Made by a program: the position numbers and the translations under genes
Source of the DNA: Catellatospora paridis
Lineage (GTDB): Bacteria > Actinomycetota > Actinomycetes > Mycobacteriales > Micromonosporaceae
Assembly: GCF_009720365.1 (NCBI RefSeq)
Contig: NZ_ML769313.1
Location: 124,001 to 188,000, forward strand
Length of the DNA: 64,000 bases
Reading direction: 5' to 3'
The notes under the pieces: generated by a model
The model's database searches: none
What the model was told of the DNA's origin: nothing
The model's input: only the letters and a program-made list of their open reading frames with translations
In this document: positions 1-8,226 of the stretch, piece after piece
Layout: each line of letters begins with the position of its first letter
How positions within the stretch are numbered: position 1 is the first letter of the stretch

Positions 1-380
1 CCGTGAGCCGGGCCGCGGCTGTGGACGCCCTCATCGGCTTCGACGCGGCACTGGACCGCGCCGCGGTCGGCCGGGAGTTCGGCTGGCTCGGCGCGGCCGG
101 GCTGGTGAAAGCCAAACGGGCCGCCGCCACACTGAACGACGCCGCACGAGCCGGTGCGGTCGCCGGGGTGTGGGAACTGTGCCGGGCCGCGCTACCCGAG
201 CTGCTACGCGCCGATAACCCGCAGCCCGGTGTCGCCGACGTGGTCGAGGTCGCCTGCCGCTGCGCCATGGCGCTGGGCGTACGTGGTCCTATCCCGATGG
301 TCGACGCGACGGCCGCCCGCGGCGGTTCGAGCCGCGTGGTCGTCGAGGCACGTAAACTGGCCGCAGCACTGGCCTGGTAG
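1..380 (+). CDS. C-terminal end of a DUF6493-like protein (5' truncated)
   Basis: Only the last 125 or so residues are visible; the gene enters from the left edge. The Ala/Arg/Leu-rich helical sequence, with short motifs such as GLVKAKRAAATL and the closing RGGSSRVVVEARKL, resembles the C-terminal region of the large helical-repeat DUF6493 family of actinobacteria, often found near WGR-domain proteins. No catalytic motif is visible in this fragment and the function of the family is unknown. The family name is from memory of its C-terminal pattern and is moderately uncertain. The GTG at position 3 should not be taken as the true start. Confidence 0.5.
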   Translation, partial: VSRAAAVDALIGFDAALDRAAVGREFGWLGAAGLVKAKRAAATLNDAARAGAVAGVWELCRAALPELLRADNPQPGVADVVEVACRCAMALGVRGPIPMVDATAARGGSSRVVVEARKLAAALAW

Positions 381-610
381 CCGCTTCGACCCCTCCGATC
401 CGGCGGTCGCGAAGTGATCGGCGCGGGCGGGCAACCGGCACGTGCCGTTTCGAGTCGACGAGGCCGGCAGCTCGGTGAAGCTGATCGGGACATCACGGTC
501 GGCGGTGACAAGCGGATTGCACGGGTCGCCGCTTGTTGACCCGGGCCGTCACCCGGTGCCGAAGGGGCCTGCAAAGCGGCCGCGAGCGCGGCCGGGCTAG
601 CGTGGTGCCC

Positions 611-1105
611 ATGCCGGAACGTCACTCGCACTGCTCCTACTGCGGCAGCGCCTACGCCGCCGACCTGGCCTGGCCACGCCGGTGTGCGGCCTGCGAGCAG
701 GTCAGCTATGTGAACCCGGTGCCGGTGGCCGTTGCTGTGCTGCCGGTCGGTGACGGGCTGCTCGGCGTGCGGCGCATCATCCCGCCCGGGGCGGGCCGGG
801 TGGCGCTGCCCGGCGGTTTCATCGATCTCGGTGAGTCATGGCAGGCGGCGGTGGTCCGGGAGCTGTGGGAGGAGACCGGGACCCGCGCCGATGCGGCCGA
901 CGTGAGCCTGTACGACACGCTCAGCGCTCCGGACGGCACCCTGCTCGTGTTCGGGCTGCTACCGCACCGCGACGTCGCCGACCTGCCCGCGCCGGTCGCG
1001 AACGAGGAGTCGGCCGGCTGGGAGCTGGTCACCGACGCCACGCCGCTCGCCTTCAGCCTGCACACCGCGGTCGCGGCCCGTTACTTCGCCTCGTCGAAGG
1101 CCTGA
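611..1105 (+). CDS. Nudix hydrolase with N-terminal zinc ribbon
   Basis: A 164-residue cytoplasmic pyrophosphohydrolase. Residues 9-31 carry two CxxC pairs (CSYC, CAAC) that make a small zinc ribbon, as in NudC-like and related Nudix proteins. A full Nudix box (G-x5-E-x7-RE-x2-EE-x-G) follows at about residues 62-84, with GGFIDLGE and RELWEETGT containing the Mg-binding glutamates. The substrate, a nucleoside diphosphate derivative, cannot be told from sequence. The ATG at 611 is preferred over upstream in-frame codons (533 and the GTGs at 602 and 605) because the zinc ribbon begins right after it. It converges on the XRE regulator gene on the other strand, 23 bases away. Confidence 0.88.
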   Translation: MPERHSHCSYCGSAYAADLAWPRRCAACEQVSYVNPVPVAVAVLPVGDGLLGVRRIIPPGAGRVALPGGFIDLGESWQAAVVRELWEETGTRADAADVSLYDTLSAPDGTLLVFGLLPHRDVADLPAPVANEESAGWELVTDATPLAFSLHTAVAARYFASSKA

Positions 1106-1128
1106 GTCGTACGCCGCCTGCGGCCGTG

Positions 1129-1983
1129 TCATCCGACCACGAGCCGCAGTGGCTGCGCCCGGGGGCTGTTCAGACGGTCGAGTGCGGCGGATGTCGCGGC
1201 GTCGGCGGGCAGGTGGACGATCAGACGCTGGTCGTCGTCGGCGGACAGTTCGAGCGTCTCGTACGCCAGCCGCAATGTGCCCACCTCGGGGTGGGCCAGC
1301 CGGAGGACGCCGCTGGACTTCGCCAGCGCGGCAACGGCGTCGACCCGCCGGGTGAAGGCGTCGCCAGCCGTGACCGTCAGCTCGTCCGCCAGGGCGGCCA
1401 GGTGCGGGTCTGCCCGGAACGGGCCCTCCTTGAGCCCGGCCACCTGCTCGTCGGCGACGTGGTCCCAGTCGGGGTAGGCGCTGCGTGCGCGGCTGTCGGT
1501 GAACACGAACCGGGCGAGGTTGGGCGCTGCCGCGTCCAGCAGGCCGACCGGCCCGGCCAGCCGGGCGAAGCCCGCGGTGTGGGCGAGGACGTCGCTGAGC
1601 CGGTTGAGCAGCACGGCCGGGGTGGGCTCCAGGCGGTCGAGCAGGGCCTGCACGGTGGGGCGCACGGTGCGCGCCGGGACGGTCTCGCCCCGGCAGTTGT
1701 AGCCGGGGTCGGCCGCCTTGGTGAGGCGGTGCAGGTGCACGCGTTCGCCGGCGGTCAGCCGCAGCGCGTCGGCGAGGGCGGAGAGCACCTGCGGGGACGG
1801 CCGGCGGTCGCGTCCCTGTTCGAGCCGGGTCACGTACTCCACGCTGACGCCCGCCAGGGCGGCCACCTCCGAGCGGCGCAGGCCCGCGGCTCGCCGGCGG
1901 GGTCCGGTGGGCAGCCCGACCGCGGCCGGGGTGACCGCTTCACGGTGCACCCGCAGGAACAGTCCGAGTTCGTTGTCGCTCAC
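1129..1983 (-). CDS. XRE-family regulator with MmyB-like ligand domain
   Basis: A 284-residue transcription factor. The N-terminal helix-turn-helix (about residues 30-80, with LRRSEVAALAGVSVEYVTRLEQGR) is followed by a large MmyB-like domain (about 105-280, PAS-like fold, often fatty-acid binding) with the family patterns LNRLSDVLAHT, YPDWDHVADE and LRLAYETLEL. Such regulators usually control a neighbouring oxidoreductase, and this gene is divergent from a flavoprotein gene across a 135-base gap holding a candidate operator. The local target is inferred from layout; the ligand is unknown. Confidence 0.9.
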   Translation of the reverse strand: MSDNELGLFLRVHREAVTPAAVGLPTGPRRRAAGLRRSEVAALAGVSVEYVTRLEQGRDRRPSPQVLSALADALRLTAGERVHLHRLTKAADPGYNCRGETVPARTVRPTVQALLDRLEPTPAVLLNRLSDVLAHTAGFARLAGPVGLLDAAAPNLARFVFTDSRARSAYPDWDHVADEQVAGLKEGPFRADPHLAALADELTVTAGDAFTRRVDAVAALAKSSGVLRLAHPEVGTLRLAYETLELSADDDQRLIVHLPADAATSAALDRLNSPRAQPLRLVVG

Positions 1984-2085
1984 CGTCCGAACCTAACAGC
2001 GTCGGCGTCCGGGAGCGTGGCCCTGCTGCTACCACCCTCAGCCCGGCCTCCCTGACCGCGTTTTTCCCGGCCAGAGTCATGGCAG

Positions 2086-2097
2086 GAAGTCAACTTC
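2086..2097. promoter_or_regulatory. Candidate operator in the XRE/oxidoreductase intergenic region
   Basis: GAAGT-CA-ACTTC is a perfect 5-base inverted repeat with a 2-base centre, 22 bases before the flavoprotein start codon. It could bind the divergent MmyB-type regulator. It is short, so a chance palindrome is quite possible. Confidence 0.3.
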
Positions 2098-2118
2098 GGT
2101 CTGCGGGAGTGTGCAGTC

Positions 2119-3210
2119 ATGGGTCGTACGGTGGCGGTCATCGGTGGAGGTTACGGGGGTTCGGCGGTCGCCAAGGCGCTGGACGCCGAGGCTGACGTCG
2201 TGCTCATCGATCCGCGGGACGCCTTCGTCAACGCGGCGGCGTCGCTGCGGGCACTGGTCCGGCCCGATTGGGCGGGCAACATGTTCTTTCCCTTCGGCAC
2301 GCTGCTCACGCGGGGCAAGGTGGTCCGGGACCGGGCGGTCTCGGTGGATCCTGGTGGCGTCACCCTGGCCTCGGGCGGACGTGTCGAGGCGGACTACCTG
2401 GTCCTGGCCACCGGCTCCGGCTACGCCTATCCGGCCAAGCCCGACGCCGAGTCCACCGTCGCGGCGCTGGACGAGCTGCGCCGGACCCACAAGGAACTGA
2501 GCGGTGCGCGGCGGGTGCTGATCGTCGGTGCCGGGCCGGTCGGCTTGGAACTGGCCGGGGAGATCAGGGAGGTCTGGCCGGAGAAGCAGGTGACCGTCGT
2601 CGACCCGGTCGAGCAGCTGCTGCCGGGCTTCCAGCCGGAACTGCGCCAGGAGCTGCACCGCCAGCTCGTGGAGGCGGACATCCGGCTGCGGCTGGGGGTC
2701 GGTCTGGCGGCGCTGCCGGCGACCGAGCCGGGGCAGGCGGGCGCCTTCACCGTCACCACCACCGACGGTGACGAGATCACCGCGGACATCTGGTTCCGTG
2801 CCCACGGCGTACGGGTCAACACCGGCTACCTCGCCGACGGCCGCCTCACCACCCGCACCCCGCAGGGGCAGGTCCGCGTCACCGAGTCCCTCAACGTGCA
2901 CGGGCACGACCACGTCTACGCGATCGGCGACATCACCGATGTCGCCGAGGCCAAGATGGCCGCGTACGCGATGCAGCACGCCGAGGTCGTGGCGCAGAAC
3001 ATCACGGCGCGACTGCGAGGCGAGCAGCCGACGGCCTACTACCGCCCGGCACCCGATCCGATGATCCTGCTCCCGCTCGGCACGCAGGGCGGTGTCGGCC
3101 AGTTCCCCACACCCGACGGCCCAGCCGTCGTCCCGGCCGCGACGGTCGCCGAATACAAAGGCGCCGACCTGTTCACGGGCCGCTTCGCCGAGTTGTTCGG
3201 CACGGCCTGA
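2119..3210 (+). CDS. FAD/NAD(P)-dependent oxidoreductase (NDH-2/AIF-like)
   Basis: A 363-residue pyridine-nucleotide-disulfide-type flavoprotein. The N-terminal FAD-binding Rossmann motif is VIGGGYGGSAVAKAL (residues 6-20), a second nucleotide-binding motif IVGAGPVGLELAGEI lies near 135-150, and HDHVYAIGDITD is the typical C-terminal FAD-contact motif. Length and motif order fit the small NDH-2/AIF-like group that moves electrons from NAD(P)H to quinone or another acceptor. No C-terminal membrane anchor is evident, so it is probably soluble or peripheral. It is divergent from the XRE/MmyB regulator, its likely controller. The electron acceptor is unknown. Confidence 0.85.
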   Translation: MGRTVAVIGGGYGGSAVAKALDAEADVVLIDPRDAFVNAAASLRALVRPDWAGNMFFPFGTLLTRGKVVRDRAVSVDPGGVTLASGGRVEADYLVLATGSGYAYPAKPDAESTVAALDELRRTHKELSGARRVLIVGAGPVGLELAGEIREVWPEKQVTVVDPVEQLLPGFQPELRQELHRQLVEADIRLRLGVGLAALPATEPGQAGAFTVTTTDGDEITADIWFRAHGVRVNTGYLADGRLTTRTPQGQVRVTESLNVHGHDHVYAIGDITDVAEAKMAAYAMQHAEVVAQNITARLRGEQPTAYYRPAPDPMILLPLGTQGGVGQFPTPDGPAVVPAATVAEYKGADLFTGRFAELFGTA

Positions 3211-3237
3211 GTCCGCTAGGCGGTCGCGGACGGCGCG

Positions 3238-3265
3238 CGCCGGCCATGAGGTTGCGTGGCCGGCG
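3238..3265. terminator. Hairpin between convergent genes
   Basis: A 9-bp perfect stem (CGCCGGCCA / TGGCCGGCG) with a 10-base loop lies between two convergent genes, suiting a bidirectional terminator. There is no U-tract, as is common in actinobacteria. Confidence 0.55.
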
Positions 3266-3283
3266 GCCGCACCTGCCGGGCGG

Positions 3284-4561
3284 TCACGCGGGGGTGGGGA
3301 CACCTCCGGTGACCGTGCCGGTGGTGCGGGCCTGCTCGGCGGCCCAGACCACGCGGTGGCTGGCCAGGCTCGCGGCGGCGTCGGAGTGCAGCGCGGACGC
3401 GTCGCCGCCAGCGACCGCCTTGAGGAAGGCGTCCATGATGGCGTCGTCGCCGCCGCCGTGGCCGTCCCCGGCGGTGCCGTCGGCCAGGGTGCCGGTGTCG
3501 ATGGTGCGCTGCTCGCCGGTGCGGAAGTCGGTGACGTGCAGCAGGCGGCCGTCGCCGTCGACGTAGCCGTGGGTGCCGAACAGCCGGGTGCGGCGGAGCT
3601 CCATGGGCGTGAACGCGGTCATGGTGAACGTGCAGGTCGCGCCGTCGGGGAACTCCATCGCGACGACCTGGTGGTCGACGACGTTGTTGTCGCTGCCGTA
3701 GACGCAGCGCCCGTACGGTCCGGTGCGCAGCGCGGCGTCGATGCCGGCCTCGGTGTGGTCGGTGGTGACCGCCGACAGCGGCCAGAACTCGCGGGCCGGG
3801 TCGCCCAGGCAGGAGCGGTAGAGGCGGGGCGCGGAGTAGGGGCAGCTCCGTTCGAGCGGGCAGTCCAGGCAGTTGTCGGCTGCTTCGGCCGGGCGCTGCT
3901 CGGCCCGGAAGTGGGCGAGCCCGCCGAACGAGCTGACCCGGCTGGGGGCCGCGCCGATCAGGTAGAGCAGCCAGTCGATGTCGTGGCAGGACTTGGTGAG
4001 CAGCAGGGGCGCGGAGGTCTCGGAGTTGTTCCAGTGCCCGCGCACGAACGAGTGCGCGAAGTGCCACCATCCGATCGGCTCCAGGTGCTGCACGTTGACG
4101 AGCTTGCCGATCGCACCGCCGTCGAGCAGGCCTTTCAGCGCCCGGGTGTAGGGCGTGTAGCGCAGCACATGGCAGACGGCGAGCATGACCCCGGCCGCGT
4201 CGACGGCGGCGGCGATGCGCAGCGCGTCGGGCTCGGTGGTGGCCATCGGCTTTTCCAGGAGTATGTGATAACCCAGCCCGGCGAAGGCCACGGCCGCGTC
4301 GGCGTGCATCCGGTCCTGGGTGGCGATCACCGCGGCGTCGCCGAGCCGTCCGGCGGCGGCGAGTTCGGCCCAGTCGGTGAACACCTGGTCGGCCGGCACG
4401 CCGAACTCGGCGGCGAACGCCGCGCGGCGGTCGGGGTCCGGTTCGGCGACGGCCACCACCTGGGCCGTCCCGCTGGCGGCCGCGCGTCGGGCGTATCCGA
4501 TGCCGCGCAGTCCGGCACCTGCCACGACCAGCCGTACCCCGTCTACAGTCATCTCAGCCAT
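3284..4561 (-). CDS. Gfo/Idh/MocA-family oxidoreductase with cysteine cluster
   Basis: A 425-residue NAD(P)-dependent sugar dehydrogenase-fold protein. An N-terminal Rossmann domain (about residues 8-130) carries GAGLRGIGYA and the hallmark EKP motif in LLEKPMATT; the C-terminal alpha/beta domain has the conserved SCHDIDWLLYL. An insert near residues 230-250 has CLDCPLERSC, a C-x2-C-x5-C arrangement not present in standard family members that may bind metal. It is divergent from the ROK regulator and next to the sugar operon, so it likely acts on the imported sugar. The same fold includes the GH109 NAD-dependent alpha-N-acetylgalactosaminidases, a tempting match to the locus but not shown by any specific motif here. 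MTVDGV (ATG at 4552) is an alternative start. Confidence 0.85.
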   Translation of the reverse strand: MAEMTVDGVRLVVAGAGLRGIGYARRAAASGTAQVVAVAEPDPDRRAAFAAEFGVPADQVFTDWAELAAAGRLGDAAVIATQDRMHADAAVAFAGLGYHILLEKPMATTEPDALRIAAAVDAAGVMLAVCHVLRYTPYTRALKGLLDGGAIGKLVNVQHLEPIGWWHFAHSFVRGHWNNSETSAPLLLTKSCHDIDWLLYLIGAAPSRVSSFGGLAHFRAEQRPAEAADNCLDCPLERSCPYSAPRLYRSCLGDPAREFWPLSAVTTDHTEAGIDAALRTGPYGRCVYGSDNNVVDHQVVAMEFPDGATCTFTMTAFTPMELRRTRLFGTHGYVDGDGRLLHVTDFRTGEQRTIDTGTLADGTAGDGHGGGDDAIMDAFLKAVAGGDASALHSDAAASLASHRVVWAAEQARTTGTVTGGVPTPA

Positions 4562-4572
4562 CCCGTGGAGGA

Positions 4573-4603
4573 GTTACTTTTGAAGGTCTCCATAATTAGT
4601 AAC
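4573..4603. promoter_or_regulatory. Candidate ROK operator between the divergent sugar genes
   Basis: An unusually AT-rich island holds a perfect 6-base inverted repeat (GTTACT at 4573-4578, AGTAAC at 4598-4603) and, inside it, the block GTCTCCATAATTAGT. A closely similar block, GACTCCATTAATACT, sits in the promoter of the downstream operon at 5852-5866. Shared sequence at both intergenic regions flanking the ROK gene suggests it is that protein's binding site. Confidence 0.5.
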
Positions 4604-4635
4604 ATGGCAGCGCGGTGTGCAAAAGGGGGCCGGTG

Positions 4636-5802
4636 GTGACCGAACAGCTCGCAGGTGGGGATCTATCGCGGTTGCGGCAGCTCAACGCCCTGGCCGTGGT
4701 GCACGTGCTGCGCGGCCGACCGGCGTTGACGCTGACCGAGTTGTCGCGCGACACCGGTTTGTCCCGGCCCTCCACCGAGGACGTGGTGCTGCAGCTGCAG
4801 AACCAGGGCTGGCTGGAGGAGGTGCAGCCCGCGGCCGGCGGGATGGGCCGCCCGGCCCGCCGCTACCGGTTCCGGTCCGACGCCGGCTGGGTGCTGGGCG
4901 TCGACATCGGCGGGCACACCATCCGGGTGCTGGCCGCCGACCTGGACGGCGAGGTCAGGCACACCGTGCGCACGCCGGTGGCGATCACCGCGGGCCGGGC
5001 CGAGCGCCTCGGCGCGGTCGACGCCGCGGTCGCCGAGTGCCTGGCCGCGGCCGGGCTGACCGGCGCGGACATCTGGGCGACCACGGTCGGCACCAGCGGC
5101 CTGGTCGACGCGGCGGGCCGGGTCGTGCTGTCGGTGGCGTTCCCGGAGTGGACCGGGGTGCACCTGGCCCAGCACGTAGGTCGCCTGGTCGGCGGCACGG
5201 TGCTGGTGGAGAACGACAGCCGGCTGGCCGCCCTGGCCGAGACCTGGCGCGGCGTGGCCCGGTATGCCCAGCACGTGGTCTACCTGCTGGCGGGCCTGCG
5301 CACGGGCACCGGTCTGATCATCGACGGCAAGCTGCACCGCGGGTTCGCGCAGGCGGCCGGCGAGATCGGGGCGCTGCCCGAGCTGGGCTGGATCCGCGCG
5401 CAGGAGCACCTGCGCTCGTGGACCGGCGCACCGGCCGGGACCGACCCCGACGACCTGGCGGGATACGTCTTCGCCAGCGCCCGCGAGGGCGACCGCAAGG
5501 CGGTGGCCGTGGTGCGCCGGTATGCCAAGGAGCTGGCGCTGGGCGCGTCGGCGCTGGTCCTGGCGCTGGATCCGCAGCTGGTGGTGCTCGGCGGCGGCTT
5601 CTCCCGCTCCGCCGACGTGCTGCTCGACCCGCTGCGCCGCGAGATCGAGAAGCGCTGCGTACGCATCCCGGAGATCCTCACCTCGACGCTCGGCGACGAG
5701 TCGGTGGCGCTCGGCGCGGTGAAACTCTCGCTCGAACATCTGCAGGAGCATCTGTTCGACGTGCGCACCGGCGTGGCAGCACCGCTGCGACCTGCACGTT
5801 GA
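4636..5802 (+). CDS. ROK-family transcriptional regulator
   Basis: A 388-residue NagC/XylR-type regulator. A winged helix-turn-helix at about residues 10-70 (TLTELSRDTGLSRPSTEDVV) precedes a sugar-kinase-like ROK domain with the phosphate-binding motif GVDIGGHTIRVLAADL. The usual ROK zinc site (GH followed by CxCGxxGC) is missing: the region reads GEIGALPELGW with no cysteines, so this is an atypical, probably zinc-free, sensor. The GTG at 4636 is chosen because a purine-rich AAAAGGGGG lies 6 bases upstream; GTGs at 4633 and 4615 are alternatives. It is divergent from the Gfo/Idh gene and directly upstream of the ABC/glycosidase operon, which it probably represses until the sugar arrives. Confidence 0.88.
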   Translation: MTEQLAGGDLSRLRQLNALAVVHVLRGRPALTLTELSRDTGLSRPSTEDVVLQLQNQGWLEEVQPAAGGMGRPARRYRFRSDAGWVLGVDIGGHTIRVLAADLDGEVRHTVRTPVAITAGRAERLGAVDAAVAECLAAAGLTGADIWATTVGTSGLVDAAGRVVLSVAFPEWTGVHLAQHVGRLVGGTVLVENDSRLAALAETWRGVARYAQHVVYLLAGLRTGTGLIIDGKLHRGFAQAAGEIGALPELGWIRAQEHLRSWTGAPAGTDPDDLAGYVFASAREGDRKAVAVVRRYAKELALGASALVLALDPQLVVLGGGFSRSADVLLDPLRREIEKRCVRIPEILTSTLGDESVALGAVKLSLEHLQEHLFDVRTGVAAPLRPAR

Positions 5803-5834
5803 TACTTCGGCATGCCGCGGCCCGCGTTCGGGTC

Positions 5835-5866
5835 TTGACAAACTTATTCAGGACTCCATTAATACT
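5835..5866 (+). promoter_or_regulatory. Promoter of the sugar operon with overlapping operator
   Basis: A perfect TTGACA -35 box (5835-5840) is followed 17 bases later by an ATTAAT -10-like hexamer (5858-5863) in a locally AT-rich stretch. The -10 region overlaps GACTCCATTAATACT, matching the block upstream of the ROK gene, so a repressor bound here would block polymerase. The leader to the first ATG (5980) is roughly 110 bases. Confidence 0.6.
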
Positions 5867-5979
5867 GGGCTAGCACATGTGACACGGGTCTCGGCGGCGC
5901 CGGATGGTGCCACGCCACCGTTCGTCCCACCGCGGCCCGGTGAATCCCCGATGACGGCTTTGCGAGAAGGGTTCCTCAG

Positions 5980-7242
5980 ATGTGGAAAGCAGTGCGGGTA
6001 GGCGCCGCCGCGGTTCTGGCCGCCGCGCTCGCCGTGACCGCCGCGGGTTGCGGGAGCGACGAGCCCGCCGCCAGTGACGAGAAGGTCACCCTGTCGTATG
6101 CGGTGTGGGACAAGAACCAGGTCCCGGTGATGGAGGAGATCGCCGCCGCCTTCACCAAGGACCACCCGAACATCACGATCAACGTCCAGCTCACGCCGTG
6201 GGCCGACTACTGGACCAAGCTGCGGGCCGCCGTCACCGGTGGCGCGGCACCGGACGTGTTCTGGATGAACGGCCCCAACATCCAGCTCTACGCGGACAAC
6301 GGCGTGATCATGCCGCTGTCCGACAAGATCGACCAGGCCAAGCTCGACCTGACCGTCTACCCGAAGGCGCTGGTCGACCTCTACACCTTCGAGGGCAAGG
6401 TCTACGGGCTGCCGAAGGACTTCGACACCGTCGGCGTCTGGTACAACAAGGAACTCTTCGACGCCGCCGCGGTGAAGTACCCCGCCGACGGCTGGACCTG
6501 GGCCGACTTCAAGGCCGCCGCGGCGAAGCTGAGCAACCCGGCCAAGGGCGTCTACGCCGTCGGCGCCAACCTCGCCGGCCAGGAGTACTACTACAACACC
6601 ATCTACCAGGCCGGCGGCAACGTGATCTCGGCCGACGGCAAGAAGTCCGGCTTCGACGACCCGGCCACCGTCGAGGGCCTGCGCTTCTGGACCGACCTCA
6701 TCAAGAACAAGCAGTCGCCGGACCTCAAGACGATGACCGACACCGCCCCGCTCCAGCTGTTCGAGTCGGGCAAGCTCGCCATGTACTGGGGCGGCTCCTG
6801 GAACGTCTCGGAGTTCGGCAAGAACGAGTACACCAAGACCCGGGTCGACGCGGCCCCGCTGCCGACCGGCGTCAAGCAGGCCACCATCATCCACGGCCTG
6901 GCCAACGTGGTCTCGGCCAAGACGAAGGCCCCCGCGCAGGCCTGGGAGTTCGTGAAGTTCCTCGGCTCCAAGCCCGCCGCCGACATCCTCGGTAAGAAGG
7001 GCCCGATCCCGGCGTACACCGGCACCCAGGACGCCTGGCTGGCCGCCAACGCGCAGTTCAAGGGCAAGGTCTTCCTCGACGCGGTGAGCTACGCGGTGCC
7101 CTACCCGGTGTCGCGCAACACCGCGGCCTGGAACGACGAGGAGTTCAAGCAGCTCACCAAGGCGTACACCGGTGAGGTGACCGTCGAGGCGGCCGCCAAG
7201 GAACTCGCCACGCAGATGAACGCCCTGCTGGCGAAGGAGTAG
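5980..7242 (+). CDS. Sugar ABC transporter substrate-binding lipoprotein (CUT1)
   Basis: A 420-residue extracellular solute-binding protein of family 1. The signal peptide ends in a lipobox-like AVTAAGC with Cys24 as the lipidation site, so the mature protein is anchored outside the membrane. Typical motifs are the N-terminal strand VTLSYAVWDKNQ, WADYWTKLRAAVTGGAAPDVFWMN, and GKVYGLPKDFDTVGVWYNK. It is the first gene of an operon that continues into two permeases and two secreted glycosidase-like proteins, so its ligand is likely an oligosaccharide released by them. AGAAGG at 5965-5970 is the ribosome-binding site. Confidence 0.92.
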   Translation: MWKAVRVGAAAVLAAALAVTAAGCGSDEPAASDEKVTLSYAVWDKNQVPVMEEIAAAFTKDHPNITINVQLTPWADYWTKLRAAVTGGAAPDVFWMNGPNIQLYADNGVIMPLSDKIDQAKLDLTVYPKALVDLYTFEGKVYGLPKDFDTVGVWYNKELFDAAAVKYPADGWTWADFKAAAAKLSNPAKGVYAVGANLAGQEYYYNTIYQAGGNVISADGKKSGFDDPATVEGLRFWTDLIKNKQSPDLKTMTDTAPLQLFESGKLAMYWGGSWNVSEFGKNEYTKTRVDAAPLPTGVKQATIIHGLANVVSAKTKAPAQAWEFVKFLGSKPAADILGKKGPIPAYTGTQDAWLAANAQFKGKVFLDAVSYAVPYPVSRNTAAWNDEEFKQLTKAYTGEVTVEAAAKELATQMNALLAKE

Positions 7243-7248
7243 CACCGC

Positions 7249-8226
7249 ATGACAGCAACCGTGACGGGCGCCGCGGACGACGTCCGCACCGCGGTGCCCG
7301 CCCCGGTGCCCGCCCGGCGGCGACGTCGCTGGCGCCACCGGGGAGCCGAAGCCGCCTGGGGATACCTGCTCATCGCCCCCACCGGGCTGGGCCTGGCCGT
7401 GTTCTACCTGTGGCCGGTGCTGCAGACCGGCTACTTCTCCTTCACCGAATGGGGCCCGTTCGGCGGGCACGAATGGGTCGGGCTGGACAACTACCGCACC
7501 CTGGCCGCCGACGACGAGGTGCTGACATCGCTGCGCAACACCGTGGCGTACACCCTGCTCGGGCTGCTCGGCATCCCGCTGGCGGTGCTGTTCGCGGCGC
7601 TGCTCAACCGGCCCCGGCTGCGCGGCGTGTCGGCATACCGGGCGCTGTTCTTCCTGCCCGTGGTCACCATGCCGGTGGCCGTGGCGATGGTCTGGCGCTG
7701 GCTCTACAACGGCGACTACGGCCTGATCAACTACCTGCTGTCGCTGGTGGGCGTCGAGGGCCCGCACTGGATCGCCGACCCCGCGACCGCGCTGTACGCG
7801 CTGGTCGCCGTCGGAATCTGGACCAGCCTCGGCTACAACATCGTCATCTTCCTGGCCGGCATGCAGGCGATCCCGCGCGAGTACTACGAGGCCGCGGCGA
7901 TCGACGGGGCCGGGGCGCTGGCGCAGTTCCGCCGGATCACGCTGCCGCTGCTGTCACCGTCGCTGTTCTTCGTGTCGGTGCTGTCGGTCATCGGCTCGCT
8001 GCAGCTGTTCGACCTGGTGTACGTGATGGGCGGCAGCGGCCAGTCGGCGCGCGCCAACCCGGCCTTCCCGCGCATCCAGACCGTCGTGCACCTGTTCTAC
8101 GACAAGGCGTTCTACACCAACGACCGGGGATACGCCGCCGCGATCGTGATGGCGCTGCTGGTGCTCATCGTGACGCTGACGGCGATCCAGTTCCGGCTGC
8201 AGAAACGGTGGGTGCACTATGGCTGA
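7249..8226 (+). CDS. Sugar ABC transporter permease, MalF type
   Basis: A 325-residue inner-membrane permease with about six transmembrane helices after a positively charged cytoplasmic N-terminus. The EAA loop that contacts the ATPase is EYYEAAAIDGAGALAQFRRI. It begins 6 bases after the binding-protein gene, with GAAGGAG overlapping that gene's end, and its stop overlaps the next permease start. It pairs with the MalG-type protein to form the channel. No ATPase is encoded in the locus, so a shared MsiK-like ATPase elsewhere is presumably used. Confidence 0.92.
   Translation: MTATVTGAADDVRTAVPAPVPARRRRRWRHRGAEAAWGYLLIAPTGLGLAVFYLWPVLQTGYFSFTEWGPFGGHEWVGLDNYRTLAADDEVLTSLRNTVAYTLLGLLGIPLAVLFAALLNRPRLRGVSAYRALFFLPVVTMPVAVAMVWRWLYNGDYGLINYLLSLVGVEGPHWIADPATALYALVAVGIWTSLGYNIVIFLAGMQAIPREYYEAAAIDGAGALAQFRRITLPLLSPSLFFVSVLSVIGSLQLFDLVYVMGGSGQSARANPAFPRIQTVVHLFYDKAFYTNDRGYAAAIVMALLVLIVTLTAIQFRLQKRWVHYG

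Noticed and set aside
838-2055. A 405-codon plus-strand frame across the Nudix and XRE genes
   Set aside because: It covers the real genes in other frames and has no motif.
4580-4639. A 19-codon TTG-start peptide with GGAGGAG ahead, upstream of the ROK gene
   Set aside because: The good ribosome-binding site overlaps the start region of the opposite Gfo/Idh gene and the candidate operator; a leader peptide is possible but nothing else supports it.
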